A stretch of DNA of 15,155 nucleotides from an uncultured bacterium (lineage in GTDB: Bacteria; Patescibacteriota; Minisyncoccia; Phycocordibacterales; GWA1-40-21), in assembly GCA_903868205.1 (NCBI GenBank), contig CAIPUJ010000065.1, positions 1 through 15,155 on the forward strand. The letters run 5' to 3'. Numbering within the stretch: the stretch's first letter is position 1; each line of letters starts with the position of its first letter. The notes below the pieces were generated by a model. It was not told the DNA's origin, ran no database searches, and saw nothing but the letters and a program-made list of their open reading frames with translations. The position numbers and the translations under genes were made by a program. Below are positions 12,999 through 15,155 of this stretch, in pieces.

Positions 12999-13541
12999 AT
13001 GATTAATTTTTTATCAGAAAAAAATAAAAATAATGTTAAGAAAGAATACTCTTTCAGAGTTTTTACATTATTTTTAATCATCTTTTCTTTGACAATGGTT
13101 TTTGTATCAGTATTTCTTTCCCCTGCGCATATATTATCTATATATAGAAAGAGCGTAATATCAAATCAGCTTGGGATGGTAAAAGAGTCTCCAGTTAGCA
13201 AGAGTAGCGTGTCTTTAGAGGATGTTAAAAAAATAAATGAGATCGTTAAGGTTATTTCTTCTGCTACTGTTTATCAAAAACCAGCAAGTGATTTTATAAA
13301 AAGAATTTTAAATTCAAAGAATTCAGCAATAACCATCTCTTTTATATCTTCAGATTTTGACACAAACAATAACATGAGAATTTCTCTAAGGGGTTTTTCA
13401 AAAACAAGAGATGGACTCACAAAATTTGTGAAAGATATAAAAAGTTTGAATTTATTCTCAGGGGTTGATTTGCCGATCTCAAGCTTAGTCAAAAGTTCTG
13501 ATATAGATTTTTCAATTAACCTCACCACAAAAATACAATAA
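12999..13541 (+). CDS. PilN-like inner-membrane protein
   Basis: A 180-residue protein with a short cytoplasmic N-terminus beginning MINFLSEKNK, one transmembrane helix at about 20-43 (VFTLFLIIFSLTMVFVSVFL), and a periplasmic-side region ending in a ferredoxin-like alpha/beta domain (ITISFISSDF, MRISLRGFSKTRDGLTKFV). This is the PilN layout, and N-terminal INFL is reminiscent of the PilM-binding INLLP tail of PilN. It starts four bases after the pilM stop with no Shine-Dalgarno, and the next gene starts one base after its stop. Sequence conservation is low, so the call depends mainly on topology and gene order. Confidence 0.7.
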   Translation: MINFLSEKNKNNVKKEYSFRVFTLFLIIFSLTMVFVSVFLSPAHILSIYRKSVISNQLGMVKESPVSKSSVSLEDVKKINEIVKVISSATVYQKPASDFIKRILNSKNSAITISFISSDFDTNNNMRISLRGFSKTRDGLTKFVKDIKSLNLFSGVDLPISSLVKSSDIDFSINLTTKIQ

Positions 13542-13542
13542 T

Positions 13543-14097
13543 ATGCCAAGCGAAAAAACAAAAAAAATATTGATAGTATGGATAATAATTGCTGCCATTT
13601 TTGCTGGGGCATATTCTTTTATGATTTGGAAAATTTATTCTATAGATGGAATTTCCACCTCAGAATCAATAGAAATAAGAGATATAACAAAGAAGAATGA
13701 TTCGTATTTATTTATGAAGAAAGATATTGAGATGAATAAAAATTCTATCAATAAAGTTAATGATTATATAATAAAAGTAGACGATACTGTTATCTTTATG
13801 GAGAAAATAGAATCTCTAGCTAAGAGTAACAATTTAAAATCAGAGGTAAAATCTGTTTCCTTTGAGGCCATACCAAATAGTGAGATATCAAATATAGAAT
13901 ATATGAGAATACAGATGGATGTGGCTGGAGAATGGAAAAACGTAGAGTATTTCCTAGAGCTTTTAGAAAATTATCCAATTAACTTAAATATCAAAAAGTT
14001 TTCTTTTAATAGAATAGATACAACTGTAAAAAACAAAAAGATATCACAGTGGACTGGAAGTTTTGATTTCTCCGTGATTAAAGTTAAGGACAAATAA
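13543..14097 (+). CDS. PilO-like inner-membrane protein
   Basis: A 184-residue protein with a basic N-terminus, one transmembrane helix (about 8-29, ILIVWIIIAAIFAGAYSFMI), a coiled stretch (about 40-85), and a C-terminal alpha/beta domain (EYMRIQMDVAGEWKNVEYFL, then LNIKKFSFNRID) typical of PilO. In the family, PilO heterodimerises with PilN in the periplasmic space to form the alignment complex of the pilus machine. It is third in the operon, one base from its neighbour on each side. Recognition rests on topology, the ferredoxin-like region and gene order. Confidence 0.72.
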   Translation: MPSEKTKKILIVWIIIAAIFAGAYSFMIWKIYSIDGISTSESIEIRDITKKNDSYLFMKKDIEMNKNSINKVNDYIIKVDDTVIFMEKIESLAKSNNLKSEVKSVSFEAIPNSEISNIEYMRIQMDVAGEWKNVEYFLELLENYPINLNIKKFSFNRIDTTVKNKKISQWTGSFDFSVIKVKDK

Positions 14098-14098
14098 A

Positions 14099-14401
14099 AT
14101 GACAACAAATATTTCAAAAAAGAATAATTCATATGAGATTAGAGATGAAATAAATCCAAGAGGGGCTTGGAGGAATGTTCTCTTTATTTGTTTATTTATT
14201 TTGATCGCGGGCCTTGCTTATGATTATTATTTATATACTTTTGTTAGCCGTGAACCACTTTATGTAGAGGTTAGAGATGGGGAGGCGATTACAGAGAGAC
14301 TAAAAGTGGAGAAAATAAATAGCATAATTTCTTTTTTTGATGGGAAGATAGAAAGGAATATGAGTCTTAAAAATAAAAATCTTATTGACCCAGGGCTATA
14401 A
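14099..14401 (+). CDS. Small single-pass membrane protein in the PilP position
   Basis: A 100-residue protein with a charged N-terminus (about 24 residues), one transmembrane helix at about 26-48 (NVLFICLFILIAGLAYDYYL), and a 50-residue outer segment with VEVRDGEAITERLKVEKI. It has no lipobox or beta domain, so it is not a standard PilP lipoprotein despite occupying that place. It begins one base after the pilO-like stop and is the last gene of the operon. It may be a lineage-specific pilus component. I do not recognise a family. Confidence 0.7.
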   Translation: MTTNISKKNNSYEIRDEINPRGAWRNVLFICLFILIAGLAYDYYLYTFVSREPLYVEVRDGEAITERLKVEKINSIISFFDGKIERNMSLKNKNLIDPGL

Positions 14402-14404
14402 TTT

Positions 14405-14413
14405 TGTTATATT
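14405..14413 (+). promoter_or_regulatory. Extended -10 promoter of tRNA-Arg
   Basis: TGTTATATT, identical to the nine bases before the nuclease gene at 4601-4609, ends 11 bases before the tRNA 5' end and 4 bases after the last pilus gene. It would allow tRNA transcription independent of the pilus operon. Confidence 0.4.
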
Positions 14414-14424
14414 TCGAGGGCTAT

Positions 14425-14496
14425 GCCTTCGTAGTTCAATGGATAGAACAGAGCTCTTCTAAGGCTTTGATGTAGGTTCGATTCCTACCGAAGGCA
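14425..14496 (+). tRNA. tRNA-Arg (anticodon TCT)
   Basis: The acceptor GCCTTCG pairs perfectly with CGAAGGC, with discriminator A at 14496. The D arm is GTTC-AATGGATA-GAAC. The anticodon arm GAGCT-CTTCTAA-GGCTT (with wobble pairs) gives anticodon TCT, reading AGA/AGG. The variable loop is TGAT and the T arm is GTAGG-TTCGATT-CCTAC. CCA is not encoded. Its 3' half is duplicated in inverted orientation just downstream. Confidence 0.95.
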
Positions 14497-14507
14497 CAAA
14501 AATAAAA

Positions 14508-14530
14508 ACCGCTTTAAGGCGGTCTTATTT
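14508..14530 (+). terminator. Intrinsic terminator after tRNA-Arg
   Basis: ACCGC (14508-14512) and GCGGT (14519-14523) form a short GC stem over TTTAAG, followed by CTTATTTTT. It is nested within a larger hairpin in which 14488-14505 pairs perfectly with 14525-14542. Confidence 0.65.
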
Positions 14531-14579
14531 TTGTGCCTTCGGAGTGAGCAATAGGAATTGCTCACGTTAGGAATCGAAC
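14525..14579 (-). repeat. Inverted copy of the tRNA-Arg 3' end, split by a 25-bp hairpin
   Basis: Bases 14525-14542 are the exact reverse complement of 14488-14505, and 14568-14579 are the exact reverse complement of 14476-14487. Together they form a perfect 30-nt inverted copy of the T arm, acceptor 3' strand and nine flanking bases. The copy is interrupted at one point by 14543-14567, whose core GTGAGCAA-TAGGAA-TTGCTCAC (14544-14565) is a perfect 8-bp hairpin. This looks like inverted duplication of a tRNA end followed by insertion of a small palindrome. Confidence 0.75.
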
Positions 14580-14750
14580 AGCGGAGCCAAATTTTTTCAG
14601 TAGAAAAAATAGGTGAGCTGGTGCCCAGCCTTTTCTGAGCGACGGCGAAGAAAAAGGCGAGGGAGATAAGCGAAGCGGTCCTGCTCTGCTTTTCTCTTGC
14701 ATTCCTCCCTGTTTAATTGTAGTTTAGTATGGGTTTCTAATGTTCAATCA
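14580..14750. other. Hairpin-rich intergenic region, no gene
   Basis: No convincing coding frame is present. It is visibly richer in GC than its surroundings and contains successive hairpins: ATTTTTTC-AGTA-GAAAAAAT (14591-14610), GCTGG-TGC-CCAGC (14617-14629), and CCTTTTCT with AGAAAAAGG, one bulge, closing a 12-base loop (14629-14657). GCGA-type motifs recur (GAGCGACGGCGA, AAGCGAAGCGG). It does not match SRP RNA, tmRNA or RNase P RNA signatures that I can recall. It may be a composite of small palindromic repeats or an unrecognised RNA. Confidence 0.5.
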
Positions 14751-14758
14751 AAAGGAGG
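14751..14758 (+). promoter_or_regulatory. Strong Shine-Dalgarno site (AAAGGAGG)
   Basis: AAAGGAGG lies four bases before the ATG at 14763 and fixes that start. It is the only canonical ribosome-binding site seen in front of a gene in this window. A weak -10 (TAGTAT, 14726-14731) upstream would give a leader of about 25 nt. Confidence 0.8.
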
Positions 14759-14762
14759 AAGT

Positions 14763-15155
14763 ATGCCTAGAAAGAATTGTCTTATAAAGATATCTGGTGA
14801 CATGATACTCACAAATAAAGTTTTTTACTGGATTAAGAAAATGAGTAAAAAATATTTTGTTGTCGTGTGCGTCGGTGGCGGAACACAGATCAACGAAGCA
14901 TTTGCCAAGGCGGGTTTTACTGTTCGTAAACATGGTCCGCTTGGGCGAGAAACTGGTTCTTTGGAAGAGAGACAGCTTGCCAGAGATATCTTGGAACAGA
15001 ATCAATCACAAGTGCAGGATTCTCTAGCCAAGATTGGTGTTAATGCAAGCGTGGTTGTTCCAGTTATTGAGATTGGAACTGTGCTCTGTCACGTAAACGG
15101 TGATCAGTATGTTTTGTCGGCTTATCATGGTTTTGATTTAATAAGAGTGATCACA
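14763..15155 (+). CDS. Amino-acid-kinase-fold protein, 3' end beyond the window
   Basis: The first 131 codons of a gene that runs off the window. It begins MPRKNCLIKISGDMI, and continues with FVVVCVGGGTQINEAFAKAG, a GGG loop as in the nucleotide-phosphate-binding site of the amino-acid kinase family (UMP kinase, acetylglutamate kinase, aspartokinase). Further on are GPLGRETGSLEERQLARDIL and VVPVIEIGTVLCHVNGD. The lysine of LIKISGD matches the conserved lysine of the family's first loop. The substrate cannot be told from this part, and it does not read as a standard UMP kinase. The start is fixed by the strong Shine-Dalgarno. It is monocistronic as far as visible, after a structured spacer. 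Confidence 0.75.
   Translation, partial: MPRKNCLIKISGDMILTNKVFYWIKKMSKKYFVVVCVGGGTQINEAFAKAGFTVRKHGPLGRETGSLEERQLARDILEQNQSQVQDSLAKIGVNASVVVPVIEIGTVLCHVNGDQYVLSAYHGFDLIRVIT

Noticed and set aside
14567..14707. A minus-strand frame of about 46 codons starting just after a GGAGGA
   Set aside because: The GGAGGA directly abuts the ATG, too close to act as a ribosome-binding site, and the frame only crosses the hairpin array and the inverted tRNA copy.
14748..15005. An 85-codon minus-strand frame
   Set aside because: It lies opposite the partial amino-acid-kinase-like gene, which has a strong Shine-Dalgarno and clear family motifs.

Overview
The window is AT-rich, densely packed bacterial DNA. 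The gene set suggests a Candidatus Patescibacteria (CPR/Parcubacteria-like) genome: a YifB/ComM-type ATPase, a short RecJ, a DUF5652 membrane protein, a RuvX-like protein fused to a tRNA-binding domain, a minimal pilM-pilN-pilO-like operon, tRNA genes without an encoded CCA, and almost no Shine-Dalgarno sites. All 14 complete protein genes end in TAA, and nothing suggests a recoded stop. The lineage is inferred from gene content, not from a marker gene.

Layout. 1-2430: a structured leader and the comM-like gene, convergent with a coiled-coil gene. 2419-2580: a small terminal-inverted-repeat element that carries the likely promoter of the coiled-coil gene. 2610-4325: recJ. 4397-4483: tRNA-Ser(UGA) on the minus strand. 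4601-8532: an accessory island with a small PD-(D/E)XK nuclease, a convergent C5-cytosine methyltransferase whose N-terminus is a complete LexA-type repressor/self-cleaving peptidase, and a divergent 601-residue protein ending in a DUF4209-type RNxxxHG (R-x4-H) motif. 8533-8741: a gene remnant and a DnaA-box-like site. 8742-9840: a toxin-antitoxin pair (HTH-Panacea/DUF4065 antitoxin, RelE/ParE-like toxin) and a terminator. 9846-10446: a DUF5652 gene, a long imperfect inverted repeat, and a second copy of the small element. 10481-11860: the RuvX-tRNA-binding fusion and a DedA-family gene. 11906-14401: type IV pilus inner-membrane genes. 14425-14760: tRNA-Arg(UCU), its terminator, an interrupted inverted copy of its 3' half, and a hairpin-rich spacer. 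14763-end: a partial amino-acid-kinase-like gene.

The most unusual part is the island at 4.6-8.5 kb. It looks like a restriction-modification system whose methyltransferase is also an SOS-type repressor. The fusion keeps the LexA helix-turn-helix, the Ala-Gly cleavage site and the Ser/Lys dyad, as well as the C5-MTase motifs. It shares an 86-bp divergent promoter region, holding a candidate operator, with the DUF4209 gene. The inferred logic is that DNA damage, including self-restriction, triggers self-cleavage, which releases the methyltransferase from its DNA-binding domain and derepresses both itself and a possible HEPN-like effector. ComM-like ATPase, RecJ and the pilus genes would act in DNA uptake and processing, so the island sits near DNA-import functions, although this proximity may be chance.
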